From: Salinicola corii
GTDB taxonomy: Bacteria; Pseudomonadota; Gammaproteobacteria; Pseudomonadales; Halomonadaceae
Assembly: GCF_008298015.1 (NCBI RefSeq)
Contig: NZ_VTPX01000003.1
Location: 68,290 to 132,289 of the forward strand
Length of the DNA stretch: 64,000 nt
Direction of reading: 5' to 3'
Below, in pieces: positions 44,919 through 53,902 of the stretch (position 1 is its first letter; every line of letters begins with the position of its first letter). The notes under the pieces are model-generated. The model did no database searches, was not told the DNA's origin, and worked only from the letters and a program-made list of their open reading frames with translations. Both the position numbers and the translations under genes were made by a program.

Positions 44919-46739
44919 ATGAACGAAGCCGAGCCGTCATCCGTCAAGATCAGCGATGTCGTTCTGCGAGATGGACATCAGTCGCTGCTCGCCACGCGCA
45001 TGCGCACCGAGGATATGCTGCCGATCTGCGCCAAGCTTGATGCGATCGGGTTCCATTCTCTGGAGGTGTGGGGCGGTGCCACCTTCGATGCCTGCGTGCG
45101 ATTCCTCAAGGAGGATCCGTGGGAACGTCTGCAATCGCTGCGCGAGGCGCTACCCGGTACGCCACTGCAGATGCTGCTGCGCGGTCAGAATCTGCTCGGC
45201 TATCGTCACTACGCGGACGATGTCGTCGAGCGGTTCGTCGCGCGTTCGGCCGATAACGGGATCGATATCTTCCGGGTCTTCGATGCGTTGAACGACCTGC
45301 GCAATCTCGAGACTGCCATGAAGGCGGTCAAGGCCAGCGGCAAGCATGCCCAGGGAACGATCTGCTATACCGTCAGTCCGGTTCATACCCGTGACATGTA
45401 CGTCGAGCAGGCCAAGCGACTCGTCGATATGGGCGCCGACTCCATCGCGATCAAGGACATGGCGGGCCTGTTGACGCCGTACGCGACCGGCGAGTTGGTG
45501 CAGGCGCTGGTCGAGGCGGTAGACGTTCCGATTCATCTCCATGCTCACGCGACATCCGGGCTCGCCTCCCTGAGCCAGATGAAGGCGATCGAGGCGGGAT
45601 GCCGACACATCGATACCTGCATCTCCGCCTTTGCCGGAGGCACCAGCCACCCGTCGACCGAGGCGATGGTCGCGGCGTTCCAGGACACGCCCTACGACAC
45701 CGGCCTGGATCTGGTGGCGTTGAAAGAGATCGGCGACTACTTCCGTGAAGTCCGCAAGAAATATGCGGCTTTCGAGAGCGAGTACACTCGCGAGGACGTC
45801 AGCGTACAGATCTGGCAGGTACCGGGTGGCATGATGTCGAACCTCGCCAATCAGATGAAAGAGCAGAATGCCCTGGGCCGGATCCAGGACGTATTCGACG
45901 AGATTCCCAAGGTCCGTGCCGATCTCGGCTATCCGCCGCTGGTGACGCCGACTTCGCAGATCGTCGGCACACAGGCGGCCATGAACGTGTTGACCGGCGA
46001 GCGTTACAAGTCGATCACCAACGAAGTGAAGCGGTACCTGCTGGGCGGTTATGGTCAGCCGCCCGCTGAGGTGAACGCGGATGTTCGTCGCAAGGCGATC
46101 GGCAACGAGTCGGTCGACGATGGCCGACCCGCTGATCACATCAAGCCCGAGATGGCCAAGCTCGAGCAGGAGATTGGCTATCTCGCGAATAACGAGGAGG
46201 ACGTGCTGACTTTCGCCATGTTCCCCGATCTCGGGCGGGAGTATCTGCAGGGGCGGCGTGACGGCACTCTGGTGGCCGAACCGATTCCGGTCGCTGAAGC
46301 CTCCGGCGGCGCCAGCCGGCCGGTGTCCGAAGGCGTGCCTACCGAGTTCGTCATCGACGTTCACGGTGAGTCCTACGAGGTACAGATCACGGGCGTCGGC
46401 AGCGGCAGCGGTCGCAAGCGCCGGGTCTATTTGACGCTCGATGGCATGCCGGAAGAGGTCGTGTTCGAAGCCAAGGACGAGTTCGTCCAGGAAGGCAAGA
46501 GCGGGGGGCGGGCCAAGGCCAGCTCTCCGGGACACGTCACCACGTCGATGCCGGGGAATATCGTCGATGTGCTGGTCGCCGAGGGCGACAGCGTGAAGGA
46601 AGGGCAGGCCGTGCTGATCACCGAGGCCATGAAGATGGAAACCGAGGTCCAGGCGAGAATCAGTGGCACGGTCAAGGCCGTTCACGTGGCCAAGGGGGAT
46701 CGGGTGACGCCCGGCGAGGTGCTGGTCGAGATTGAATAG
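44919..46739 (+). CDS. pycB: Pyruvate carboxylase subunit B (carboxyltransferase-biotin carrier)
   Basis: A 606-residue protein: carboxyltransferase barrel (ISDVVLRDGHQSLLATRM near the start, metal and carboxy-lysine region SIAIKDMAGLLTPYA), PYC-type linker, a short poorly conserved spacer with PVSEGVPTEF, then a biotinyl domain with the acceptor Lys in ITEAMKMETEV. Start is the ATG after CAGGAGAC. It also matches the alpha subunit of the sodium-pumping oxaloacetate decarboxylase, but no beta or gamma membrane subunit is present nearby, so anaplerotic carboxylation of pyruvate is the better call. Confidence 0.9.
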   Translation: MNEAEPSSVKISDVVLRDGHQSLLATRMRTEDMLPICAKLDAIGFHSLEVWGGATFDACVRFLKEDPWERLQSLREALPGTPLQMLLRGQNLLGYRHYADDVVERFVARSADNGIDIFRVFDALNDLRNLETAMKAVKASGKHAQGTICYTVSPVHTRDMYVEQAKRLVDMGADSIAIKDMAGLLTPYATGELVQALVEAVDVPIHLHAHATSGLASLSQMKAIEAGCRHIDTCISAFAGGTSHPSTEAMVAAFQDTPYDTGLDLVALKEIGDYFREVRKKYAAFESEYTREDVSVQIWQVPGGMMSNLANQMKEQNALGRIQDVFDEIPKVRADLGYPPLVTPTSQIVGTQAAMNVLTGERYKSITNEVKRYLLGGYGQPPAEVNADVRRKAIGNESVDDGRPADHIKPEMAKLEQEIGYLANNEEDVLTFAMFPDLGREYLQGRRDGTLVAEPIPVAEASGGASRPVSEGVPTEFVIDVHGESYEVQITGVGSGSGRKRRVYLTLDGMPEEVVFEAKDEFVQEGKSGGRAKASSPGHVTTSMPGNIVDVLVAEGDSVKEGQAVLITEAMKMETEVQARISGTVKAVHVAKGDRVTPGEVLVEIE

Positions 46740-46770
46740 CGACCGTGGGCGCTGCGCCGTCGATTACGGC

Positions 46771-46810
46771 ACGACGAAAAGACGCGGAGCTAGGCTCCGC
46801 GTTTTGTCGT
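46771..46810. terminator. Bidirectional terminator, pycB / pyk
   Basis: ACGACGAAAAGACGCGGAGC pairs across a TAG loop with GCTCCGCGTTTTGTCGT, giving a GC core with A-runs and T-runs on both sides, between converging genes. Confidence 0.85.
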
Positions 46811-46846
46811 TCAGTGGATCGGACGCGTGGCGCCTGACGCCACGGC

Positions 46847-48310
46847 TTACTCCTCGACCTGGATGATCTTCATGGTGTTGGTACCGCCATGGGCGTTCAT
46901 GTGGTCGCCTCGGGTCAGAATGACATGATCGCCTTTGTCGGCGAGCCCGCGACTGACCAGCTCCTTGATTGCGCCGGCATTGATCTCGGTCAACGGGAAA
47001 CGCGAGCTGTCGAAGACCAGTGACACCACGCCCCGGTATAGTGCCATGCGACGCTGAACCATGGGCGTCTCCGCCAGCGCCACAATCGGGAGTCCGGACC
47101 GGATACGCGAAGCGATCAGCGGCGTGTAGCCGGAGGCAGTCAGGCAGGCGATCGCCACGACACCGGAGAGGTGGTTGGCAGCGTACATCGCGGATAGCGC
47201 CAGGGTTTCGTCGATGCGAGTGAAGCCTTCGTGAATGCGGTGCTGGGACTGCTGCGCGGCGCGTTCCCGCTCCGCACCCAGGCAGAGCCGGTTCATGGCG
47301 CGAATGGTTTCCACCGGATAGTCGCCAGCGGCGGTTTCCGCCGATAGCATGACCGCGTCCGTGCCATCGAGAACCGCGTTGGCGACGTCGAAAACCTCCG
47401 CCCGGGTTGGCAGGGGCGACTCGATCATCGATTCCATCATCTGGGTGGCGGTGATGACGACCTTGTTGAGGGTACGGGCACGCGCGATGATTCGTTTCTG
47501 GACTCCGATCAACTGGGCGTCGCCAATCTCGACGCCAAGGTCGCCGCGGGCAACCATGACGGCTTCCGAGGCACGGATGATGTCATCCAGGGTTTCCGGG
47601 TCGGCAACGGCCTCGGCGCGTTCGATTTTCGCGACCAGGCCGATCTCCTGGCCGGCCTCGCCGAGCAGCTCGCGGGCGTACTGCATGTCGGCGCCGCTGC
47701 GCGGGAACGAGACCGCGAGGTAATCGACGCCGATATCGATTGCCGTCTTGAGATCTTCCTTGTCCTTGTCGGTCAGGGCCGCGGCGGACAGGCCACCACC
47801 TTGCTTGTTGATGCCCTTGTTGTTGGTCAGCTTGCCGCCGACGACGACCTTGGTATGGATCCGGGGGCCATCGATGCGGTCGACCTCGAGTACCAGCCGG
47901 CCGTCATCCAGCAGCAGCTTGTCGCCCGCCTCGACGTCGTCCGCCAGCTCCTCGTAGTCGCAACCGACGCGCTCGCTGTCGCCGGCGTCGCGGTCCAGCG
48001 AGACGTCGAGTATGAAGGATTGCCCTTTTTCCAGTTTCACCCCGCCTTCTGCGGCAAAACGGGCGATCCGGATCTTGGGGCCCTGCAGGTCGCCGAGTGC
48101 GGCCACGGCTCGACCGTGACGGTCCGCCGCCTCGCGTACGGCCTTGAGGCGGCGCCGGTGATCCTCGGGATTGCCGTGGGAGAAGTTCAAGCGAACGACG
48201 TCGACCCCGGCTTCGATGATGGCGTCCAGCACCCCCTCGCGATCCGTGGCGGGCCCCAGGGTGGCGACGATCTTGGTGCGGCGAATCGGGCCGTGAAACG
48301 CGTGCTGCAT
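46847..48310 (-). CDS. pyk: Pyruvate kinase
   Basis: Last glycolytic step, phosphoenolpyruvate to pyruvate with ATP formation. The 487-residue protein has RRTKIVATLGPAT, the NFSHGNPEDH loop, MVARGDLGVEIG, the active-site ITATQMMESMIESPLPTRAEVFDVANAV and a C-terminal allosteric domain. The ATG at 48310 follows AGGAGA by 8 bases. It resembles the PykA (type II) branch. It faces the pyruvate carboxylase genes, so the two enzymes producing and consuming pyruvate are adjacent but separately terminated. Confidence 0.95.
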   Translation of the reverse strand: MQHAFHGPIRRTKIVATLGPATDREGVLDAIIEAGVDVVRLNFSHGNPEDHRRRLKAVREAADRHGRAVAALGDLQGPKIRIARFAAEGGVKLEKGQSFILDVSLDRDAGDSERVGCDYEELADDVEAGDKLLLDDGRLVLEVDRIDGPRIHTKVVVGGKLTNNKGINKQGGGLSAAALTDKDKEDLKTAIDIGVDYLAVSFPRSGADMQYARELLGEAGQEIGLVAKIERAEAVADPETLDDIIRASEAVMVARGDLGVEIGDAQLIGVQKRIIARARTLNKVVITATQMMESMIESPLPTRAEVFDVANAVLDGTDAVMLSAETAAGDYPVETIRAMNRLCLGAERERAAQQSQHRIHEGFTRIDETLALSAMYAANHLSGVVAIACLTASGYTPLIASRIRSGLPIVALAETPMVQRRMALYRGVVSLVFDSSRFPLTEINAGAIKELVSRGLADKGDHVILTRGDHMNAHGGTNTMKIIQVEE

Positions 48311-48391
48311 GGAAATTCTCCTGGCAACTGAGTGAGTCGTCTCGCCGCGCTGGAAAATCGGTGAATCGAAGCGCGGCGATGACATGTGGTT

Positions 48392-48420
48392 ATTTTACAA
48401 CAAGCGAGCCATCCTGTCCG
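48392..48420 (-). promoter_or_regulatory. Candidate pyk promoter
   Basis: On the - strand CGGACA (48415-48420) and TAAAAT (48392-48397) are separated by 17 bases, about 80 bases before the pyk start. Confidence 0.4.
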
Positions 48421-48826
48421 GAGCCCATTGGTGGGCTATTTCATCATGGACACGCCCATCATGGACAGGTCCACCGTGGACAGAGCCGCGCCGCCGACGC
48501 ACCTCGCACCGTCGGGAAATGGCGCGGGTTCCGGCGGCAGCCACTGGCATCGCATCACGGTCGCGCGACAGGGTGATGACGACCTCTGCCCGAGTGTAGC
48601 GTGCCAAAGAGGGCATGACATGAAGGGAAGGCAGGGAGCGCGTGGACAATCCACATCCTCTGGTTGGAATTCAACCGGTCAGCCCCATGATAGAGGGCCA
48701 TTGACAAGGTGCTGTCGTTGCTGCTCAAAGTCGAGCTACGGCTGGCGCCTCGAGAAAGGCTAGGGTAGGGTAGGCGGATTTTCCGGCCGGCCCTGGTAGC
48801 CAGGCGGCCGTCGAGCACGTCACCGG

Positions 48827-48855
48827 TCGCCGCACGATTAAGATCGCCGCACGAT
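48827..48855 (+). repeat. 12-base direct repeat before topA
   Basis: TCGCCGCACGAT occurs at 48827-48838 and 48844-48855, 17 bases apart in register, immediately before the topA ribosome-binding site (GCAGGAG). Confidence 0.7.
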
Positions 48856-48874
48856 ATAAAGAAGCAGGAGCGCT

Positions 48875-51496
48875 ATGGGCAAGTCACTGGTTATCGTCGA
48901 GTCACCGGCCAAGGCCAAGACCATCAACAAGTATCTCGGCAACGATTTCGTGGTGAAATCGAGTGTCGGGCATATTCGTGATCTGCCGACCAGTGGTTCC
49001 TCCAAGCAGGCCAGCGATCCCAAGGAGCGCGCCAAGCAGGCGGCGATCACGCGCAAGATGTCGCCGGACGAGAAGGCGAGCTACAAGAAACAGAAGCAGT
49101 GGGACCAGCTGATCCGGCGCATGGGTATCGATCCCGAGCACGGCTGGCGGGCCAACTACGAGATTCTGCCGGGCAAGGAGAAAGTGGTCGACGAGCTCAA
49201 GAGGCTCGCCGACAAGAGCGACACCATCTATCTCGCGACCGATCTGGACCGCGAGGGGGAGGCGATCGCCTGGCATCTGAAAGAGACCATTGGCGGCGAC
49301 GATTCCCGCTACAAACGGGTGGTCTTCAACGAAATCACCAAGAATGCCATCCAGGAGGCTTTCAAACAGCCCGGTACCCTCAATATCGCCCGCGTCGAGG
49401 CGCAGCAGAGCCGGCGTTTCCTGGATCGCGTGGTCGGCTTCATGATTTCCCCGCTGCTCTGGAGCAAGGTCGCTCGAGGGCTCTCGGCGGGGCGCGTCCA
49501 GTCGGTAGCCGTGCGCCTGATCGTCGATCGGGAGCGCGATATCCGGGCTTTCGTCCCGGAAGAGTTCTGGGACGTGCACGCGGATACCGTGACCGCCGAT
49601 GGTGAGCCTGTGCGCTTTGAGGTTGTGCGTCAGAACGGTGAGGCATTTCGGCCGACTTCCGAGCAGGAGACCCTGGAGCGAATCGCCCCGCTGCGCCAGG
49701 ACACGCTGGAAGTCACCAGTCGTGAAACCCGGCCGACCAGTTCCAAGCCTAACGCGCCGTTCATCACCTCGACACTGCAGCAGGCCGCGAGCGGTCGTCT
49801 GGGCTACTCCGTCAAGAAGACCATGACGCTGGCCCAGCGGCTCTACGAGGGCGGCTACATCACCTACATGCGTACCGACTCGACGAACCTGTCCCAGGAT
49901 GCGGTCGCCGGTGTACGCGACTACATCCAGTCGGAGTTCGGCGAACGCTATCTGCCGGAAGCGCCGAATCGCTACTCGAGCAAGCAGAATGCCCAGGAGG
50001 CACACGAGGCCATTCGTCCCTCCAATGTCCGGCAGCGAGCGGACGACCTATCCGTCGAGCGCGATGCCCAGCGGCTCTACGAGTTGATCTGGCGGCAGTT
50101 CGTGGCTTGTCAGATGGTGCCGGCGGAGTATCTCGCCACCACCCTGACGATCGAGACCTCGGGCTTCGAGCTCAAGGCCCGTGGCCGTGTGCTCAAGTTC
50201 GACGGCTACACCCGCGTGATGAAGCCGATCGCCAAGAAGGACGAGCAGACCCAACTGCCGGACATCGGCGAGGGGGCGAGCCTCACCGTCGACCGGATCG
50301 ATCCTCAGCAGCACTTCACCAAGCCTCCTGCGCGCTACACCGAGGCCAGCCTGGTCAAGGAGCTCGAGAAGCGGGGGATCGGACGCCCCTCGACCTACGC
50401 GGCGATCATCTCGACCATACAGGACAGGGGCTACGCCAAGCTCGATAATCGGCGCTTCTACGCCGAGAAGCTGGGCGAGATCGTGACCGATCGCCTGGTG
50501 GAGTCGTTCAACGACCTGCTCGATTACGGCTTCACCGCGCGCATGGAAGACCGCCTCGACGAGGTCGCCGAGGGGCACGAGAACTGGCAGCAGCTGCTCG
50601 ATGCCTTCTACGCCGATTTCAAGCGCAAGCTGGAGCGCGCCGAGGGCGAAGAGGGCATGCGGCCCAACGAGCCGATCGAGACCGATATCGCCTGCCCGAC
50701 CTGCGGCCGGCCGATGCAGATCCGGATCGCGTCGACCGGCGTGTTCCTGGGGTGTTCCGGCTACAACCTGCCGCCGAAAGAGCGCTGCAAGACTACCATC
50801 GACCTGATCCCGGGAGAGGAGGCGGTGCCGGCGGAGGCTGACGAAGCCGCCGAGACGGAGGCCCTGCGTGCCAAGCGGCGTAATCCGAACACCGGTACGG
50901 CGATGGACAGCTATCTCATCGACGAGGGGCGCAAGCTCTACATCAGCAACGACGACGACGGTTACTACGAGATCGAGCAGGGGCGCTTCCGGATCAAGGG
51001 TTACGACGGCCCGGTGATCGAGTGCGACAAGTGCGGTTCCGAGATGCAGCTCAAGAGCGGGCGTTTCGGCAAGTACTTTGCCTGCACCAACGAGGCCTGC
51101 GGCAATACTCGCAAGCTGTTGAAAAGCGGGGAAGTCGCACCGCCCAAGATGGATCCGATCCCGATGCCGGAACTGGCCTGCCAGAAGGTCGACGACCACT
51201 ACGTGCTGCGAGACGGTGCCAGCGGTCTGTTCCTCGCGGCCAGCCAGTTTCCCAAGAATCGGGAGACGCGCCCACCGTTGGTCAAGGAGCTCAAGGCGCA
51301 CGCTGACGCCCTGCCAGAGAAGTACCACTTCCTGCTCGAGGCGCCGAGCGAGGATCCGGATGGCCGGCCCGCGCAGATCCGGTTCTCGCGCAAGGCGAAG
51401 AGCCAGTTCGTGATGACCGACGAGAACGGCAAGGCAACCGGTTGGCGAGCGATCTACGAAGATGGCCGCTGGCAGGTGGAGGACAAGCGAAAATGA
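48875..51496 (+). CDS. topA: DNA topoisomerase I
   Basis: Relaxes negative supercoils by single-strand passage. The 873-residue protein has the Toprim domain ([19 protein letters not shown] at the start, [14 protein letters not shown]), the catalytic Tyr in [10 protein letters not shown], and C-terminal zinc fingers, the first [11 protein letters not shown], continuing to C-x-G-x-CKTT, and a second [24 protein letters not shown] follows GCAGGAGCGCT. The last codon region is overlapped by the next gene. Confidence 0.97.
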   Translation: MGKSLVIVESPAKAKTINKYLGNDFVVKSSVGHIRDLPTSGSSKQASDPKERAKQAAITRKMSPDEKASYKKQKQWDQLIRRMGIDPEHGWRANYEILPGKEKVVDELKRLADKSDTIYLATDLDREGEAIAWHLKETIGGDDSRYKRVVFNEITKNAIQEAFKQPGTLNIARVEAQQSRRFLDRVVGFMISPLLWSKVARGLSAGRVQSVAVRLIVDRERDIRAFVPEEFWDVHADTVTADGEPVRFEVVRQNGEAFRPTSEQETLERIAPLRQDTLEVTSRETRPTSSKPNAPFITSTLQQAASGRLGYSVKKTMTLAQRLYEGGYITYMRTDSTNLSQDAVAGVRDYIQSEFGERYLPEAPNRYSSKQNAQEAHEAIRPSNVRQRADDLSVERDAQRLYELIWRQFVACQMVPAEYLATTLTIETSGFELKARGRVLKFDGYTRVMKPIAKKDEQTQLPDIGEGASLTVDRIDPQQHFTKPPARYTEASLVKELEKRGIGRPSTYAAIISTIQDRGYAKLDNRRFYAEKLGEIVTDRLVESFNDLLDYGFTARMEDRLDEVAEGHENWQQLLDAFYADFKRKLERAEGEEGMRPNEPIETDIACPTCGRPMQIRIASTGVFLGCSGYNLPPKERCKTTIDLIPGEEAVPAEADEAAETEALRAKRRNPNTGTAMDSYLIDEGRKLYISNDDDGYYEIEQGRFRIKGYDGPVIECDKCGSEMQLKSGRFGKYFACTNEACGNTRKLLKSGEVAPPKMDPIPMPELACQKVDDHYVLRDGASGLFLAASQFPKNRETRPPLVKELKAHADALPEKYHFLLEAPSEDPDGRPAQIRFSRKAKSQFVMTDENGKATGWRAIYEDGRWQVEDKRK

Positions 51497-51951
51497 CGTC
51501 GCCGGCCCGTACCAATCAGCTGCTCTATCAGGCCGAGCTGCTGCTGGCGATCGAGCCGGGTGACGACGAACATGCGATGGCGCGTCGCATGGCGCTGGAA
51601 GAGGCTGCGCTGGGGCAGATGGAGCTGGCGCTGGATGCGCTGCTGCGCGAGGTCACCGAGCACACCGACCTGCCCCACGACGGTTGGCGCGCCTGGCTGG
51701 GAGCCACATCGGTCAGCGTCGCCGAGCTGGAGCGCCTGCGCGCGCTGGCCGGCGACCCCGACAGTTGGCTTTCGCTGCTGCTGTCACGCGCGCAGGCGCT
51801 CCACGGCGATGACGGTGCGGCCCGCCGGGATGCCCGCTCCGGGCTGATCGCCAGTGCCGGCGAACCCGCACTAGGGAACACGCTGCGATGGTGCCTTGGC
51901 GAATTCAAGGCCCTGCTGCCGGACCTGCGCGAGGGCAGTAGCGAATGGTGA
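51493..51951 (+). CDS. DUF6586-like conserved protein
   Basis: A 152-residue, mostly helical, Ala/Leu/Glu-rich soluble protein. An orthologue follows topA in Pseudomonas, so the pair is an old arrangement. ATGA overlap with the topA stop suggests coupled translation. No motif reveals a function. A strong terminator follows it. Confidence 0.75.
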   Translation: MTSPARTNQLLYQAELLLAIEPGDDEHAMARRMALEEAALGQMELALDALLREVTEHTDLPHDGWRAWLGATSVSVAELERLRALAGDPDSWLSLLLSRAQALHGDDGAARRDARSGLIASAGEPALGNTLRWCLGEFKALLPDLREGSSEW

Positions 51952-51990
51952 CTGACTCTGGCCGAACGTGTTAGTCTGGAGATAGACATC

Positions 51991-52023
51991 AACGACCGGG
52001 GCCTAGGCTCTGGTCGTTTTTTA
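51991..52023 (+). terminator. Terminator of the topA operon
   Basis: AACGACC / GGTCGTT forms the outer stem, GGGCC-TAG-GCTC the inner part; TTTTTTA follows. Confidence 0.85.
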
Positions 52024-52075
52024 TTGGTCTCATCTTTGATTTGTGTCGTCACCGCCACGACAAGAGAGGTTAGCC

Positions 52076-52318
52076 GTGTCCGATACCGCGATTCTGGAAA
52101 TCGTCGAACTCGCCAATGGAGAGGTGGTGCTGCGTCCAGCGGAGGCCACGGGCGAGCCGCTGGTCTCGATCCGTTTTTCCGAGGAGGCCGTCGAGTTGTT
52201 GCGCCGCAGCCGCTTCGATGTGGCGCGCGAAATGCTCGACCATGCGATCACCCGCACCCATCTCTGGGAGGGCGACGAAGAAGACACCGTCGAGGAAGCG
52301 CCCGCGACCGTGCACTAG
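52076..52318 (+). CDS. Conserved small acidic protein
   Basis: An 80-residue acidic protein. Sequence SDTAILEIVELANGEVVLRP, then SIRFSEEAVELLRRSRFDVA and a C-terminal Asp/Glu-rich tail. Start is GTG with AGAGAGGTTA upstream; a GTG 11 codons earlier lacks a site. Similar small proteins occur near topA in other gammaproteobacteria (recollection, not checked). Function not recognised; the mix of a short beta-rich part and two helices suggests a compact domain. Confidence 0.65.
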   Translation: MSDTAILEIVELANGEVVLRPAEATGEPLVSIRFSEEAVELLRRSRFDVAREMLDHAITRTHLWEGDEEDTVEEAPATVH

Positions 52319-52337
52319 GCTCTATGCGAAAACTGTC

Positions 52338-52450
52338 TGCGCTCGGCAATACGGGGTTAAAAATCGGCTGGTGCGCCAGCCCGGTCAAGATGCTCATTGA
52401 CACCCCGTAAACTGGTGCGCCAGCCTGGTCCGTCTTCGCCGATTTTTGCC
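52338..52450. repeat. Hairpin-rich intergenic repeat
   Basis: TGGTGCGCCAGCC occurs twice (52369-52381, 52413-52425). ACGGGGT (52351-52357) is inverted by ACCCCGT (52402-52408), and AAAAATCGGC (52359-52368) by GCCGATTTTT (52438-52447), giving a large nested stem. The phrase TGCTCATTGACACCCCGTAAAC resembles a family of dispersed intergenic repeats I recall from several gammaproteobacteria. It has no coding sequence. Confidence 0.65.
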
Positions 52451-52574
52451 TTAGCTACGCGCCCCGGTCTTGCCTTCGCTCGCCGACTTTTCGTACAAAC
52501 CCTAATGCCACTCTCTGGGGTTTTTCGATCTTCGCGCGATCGCCTCCCGATTACGCCGAGTGACGCGCCCGATG

Positions 52575-52736
52575 CTACTGGGTCAGCCCTGCGATCAGCG
52601 CCGTGACGATGGCGGTCGCGACAGAAGCCAACGCGATCACCAGCAGGCTGCGGCGTCGTGTGGCGCTGAAGAGGAAGAAGGTGGGGAACGCGACGGTCAT
52701 CGCGAGCATGGAGATTACCCAAGCGTAGTTGGCCAT
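52575..52736 (-). CDS. Small two-helix membrane protein
   Basis: A 53-residue protein made of two hydrophobic helices (residues 5-24 and 30-50) separated by the basic turn SATRRRSL. AGGAG lies 11 bases before the ATG, and it is divergent from the cation transporter 137 bases away. Not recognised. Could be a regulator of the neighbouring transporter or an unrelated small membrane protein. Confidence 0.6.
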   Translation of the reverse strand: MANYAWVISMLAMTVAFPTFFLFSATRRRSLLVIALASVATAIVTALIAGLTQ

Positions 52737-52873
52737 CGAGCTGGCGGCTCCTGAGTCGATAGTGTGGCGTTTCGTTGACGGCGCATTATACAGATCGTGA
52801 AGGCCGCTGCGTCGTTTCGGGGGCGGGCGTCCCGAGAGCCATGATATCGAGAGCGTATTCGGGGGAGGGGGCA

Positions 52874-53845
52874 ATGGCGACAGGCCGGTCAGTCACCGAG
52901 AGCGGTGCGCTTCGCCTTTCGACGGCCGTGGCCGCGTTCATCGGGGTCCTGGCGCTGACGATCTCGGCGCTGTCCGGTTCCCAGGCGATTCTGCTCGATG
53001 GCCTGTTCAACGCGATCTACGCCGTGGTCGGTCTTTTCACGCTACGGGTGGGGCGATTGGTCGTCTCCCCCGACGACGACACCTATCCGTTCGGTTACGG
53101 CTACTTCGAGTCGATGGTCAACGCCTGCAAGGGCCTGCTCATGCTGGGCGTCGCCGCACTGGCACTGTTCAACTCCGTCACCGCGTTGCTGACCGGCGGT
53201 AACGCCATCGCCGCCGGCATTTCGATCGTCTACGCGTGCCTGGCGACCGCCTCCTGCGTGGCGACTGCCTTCGCGCTGAAACGCATCAGTCGTCATGTCA
53301 GCAGTCCCTTGCTCGAGGCCGACATCGAAAACTGGCGGGTCAACGCGCTGATCTCGGCAGCGGTGCTGCTGGCGTTCTGCCTGATCCCCGTGGCGCAGGC
53401 CCTTGGCTGGCACGCCATCGTGCCCTACGTGGACTCGTGGTTAGTGATCGCCGTCGTGCTGCTCTGTCTGGGGGTCCCCATTCGTGTCGCCAGGCGCGCG
53501 ATCCTGGAGCTGCTGAACCGTTCGCCGCTGCCCGCCGTCGCCGAGCCCGTCCGTGCGGCGATCACGTCAGCGCTGGCACCGCTTCCCACCGAGGCCATCT
53601 ACATCCGCATGGTCCGGCCTGGCCGGTTGCTCTACGTCACCGTGCACGTCGTGCTCGAGCAAGGGCACCCGCTCTCGATCGCGGAGGCCGATTGGTGGCG
53701 CGCGACGCTCGATGCCTGCGTGCGCCGAATATCGACGCCGGTACTGGTCGAGACGCTGTTCACCGGCGACCGGCGCTGGGCGGCGCCCAGCGCGGGGCTC
53801 GACCCCGTGGGGGGCGGGGCGGAGACGGACGGCGAGAAGATATAA
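52874..53845 (+). CDS. Cation-diffusion-facilitator family protein with altered metal sites
   Basis: A 323-residue protein with six membrane segments and a C-terminal cytoplasmic domain, the CDF architecture. Counting from the ATG at 52874 (strong GGGGGAGGGGGC before it), the positions of the E. coli YiiP zinc ligands fall in register but differ: site A D45, D49, H153, D157 are F45, Y49, N153, N157; site B H71 and H75 are Y71 and Y75, while D68 is kept. Canonical Zn2+/H+ exchange is therefore doubtful. It may move another substrate or be regulatory. Confidence 0.8.
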   Translation: MATGRSVTESGALRLSTAVAAFIGVLALTISALSGSQAILLDGLFNAIYAVVGLFTLRVGRLVVSPDDDTYPFGYGYFESMVNACKGLLMLGVAALALFNSVTALLTGGNAIAAGISIVYACLATASCVATAFALKRISRHVSSPLLEADIENWRVNALISAAVLLAFCLIPVAQALGWHAIVPYVDSWLVIAVVLLCLGVPIRVARRAILELLNRSPLPAVAEPVRAAITSALAPLPTEAIYIRMVRPGRLLYVTVHVVLEQGHPLSIAEADWWRATLDACVRRISTPVLVETLFTGDRRWAAPSAGLDPVGGGAETDGEKI

Positions 53846-53853
53846 AGGCGGAG

Positions 53854-53893
53854 CCGGACCGGGGCGGCAGTCGGGAGACTGCCGTATGTCCGG
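53854..53893. terminator. Hairpin between convergent genes
   Basis: Inner stem CGGCAGTC-GGGA-GACTGCCG with outer stem CCGGAC/GTCCGG. No T tract is present, but its position between two converging stops suggests a transcript end. Confidence 0.5.
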
Positions 53894-53902
53894 CCCGAGA
53901 TC

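Larger units (their letters stand above)
48311..48874. other. Divergent intergenic region pyk / topA
   Basis: 564 bases without a credible gene. Seen: a candidate pyk promoter at 48392-48420; a tandem partial repeat CATCATGGAC near 48442-48462; an inverted repeat around CCTGG-TAG-CCAGG (48792-48804) inside a longer GC stem; and a 12-base direct repeat before topA. Confidence 0.5.

Noticed and set aside
45150-46685. 511-codon - strand frame opposite pycB
   Set aside because: Shadow of the biotin-carrier/carboxyltransferase gene; no family resemblance.
44919-46739. Sodium-pumping oxaloacetate decarboxylase alpha subunit as the call for pycB
   Set aside because: No beta or gamma subunit nearby, while a biotin carboxylase gene is directly upstream, so pyruvate carboxylase fits better.
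48361-48763. Overlapping short frames in the pyk-topA gap, one Trp/Pro-rich
   Set aside because: No ribosome-binding site, low complexity and several competing frames; judged intergenic.
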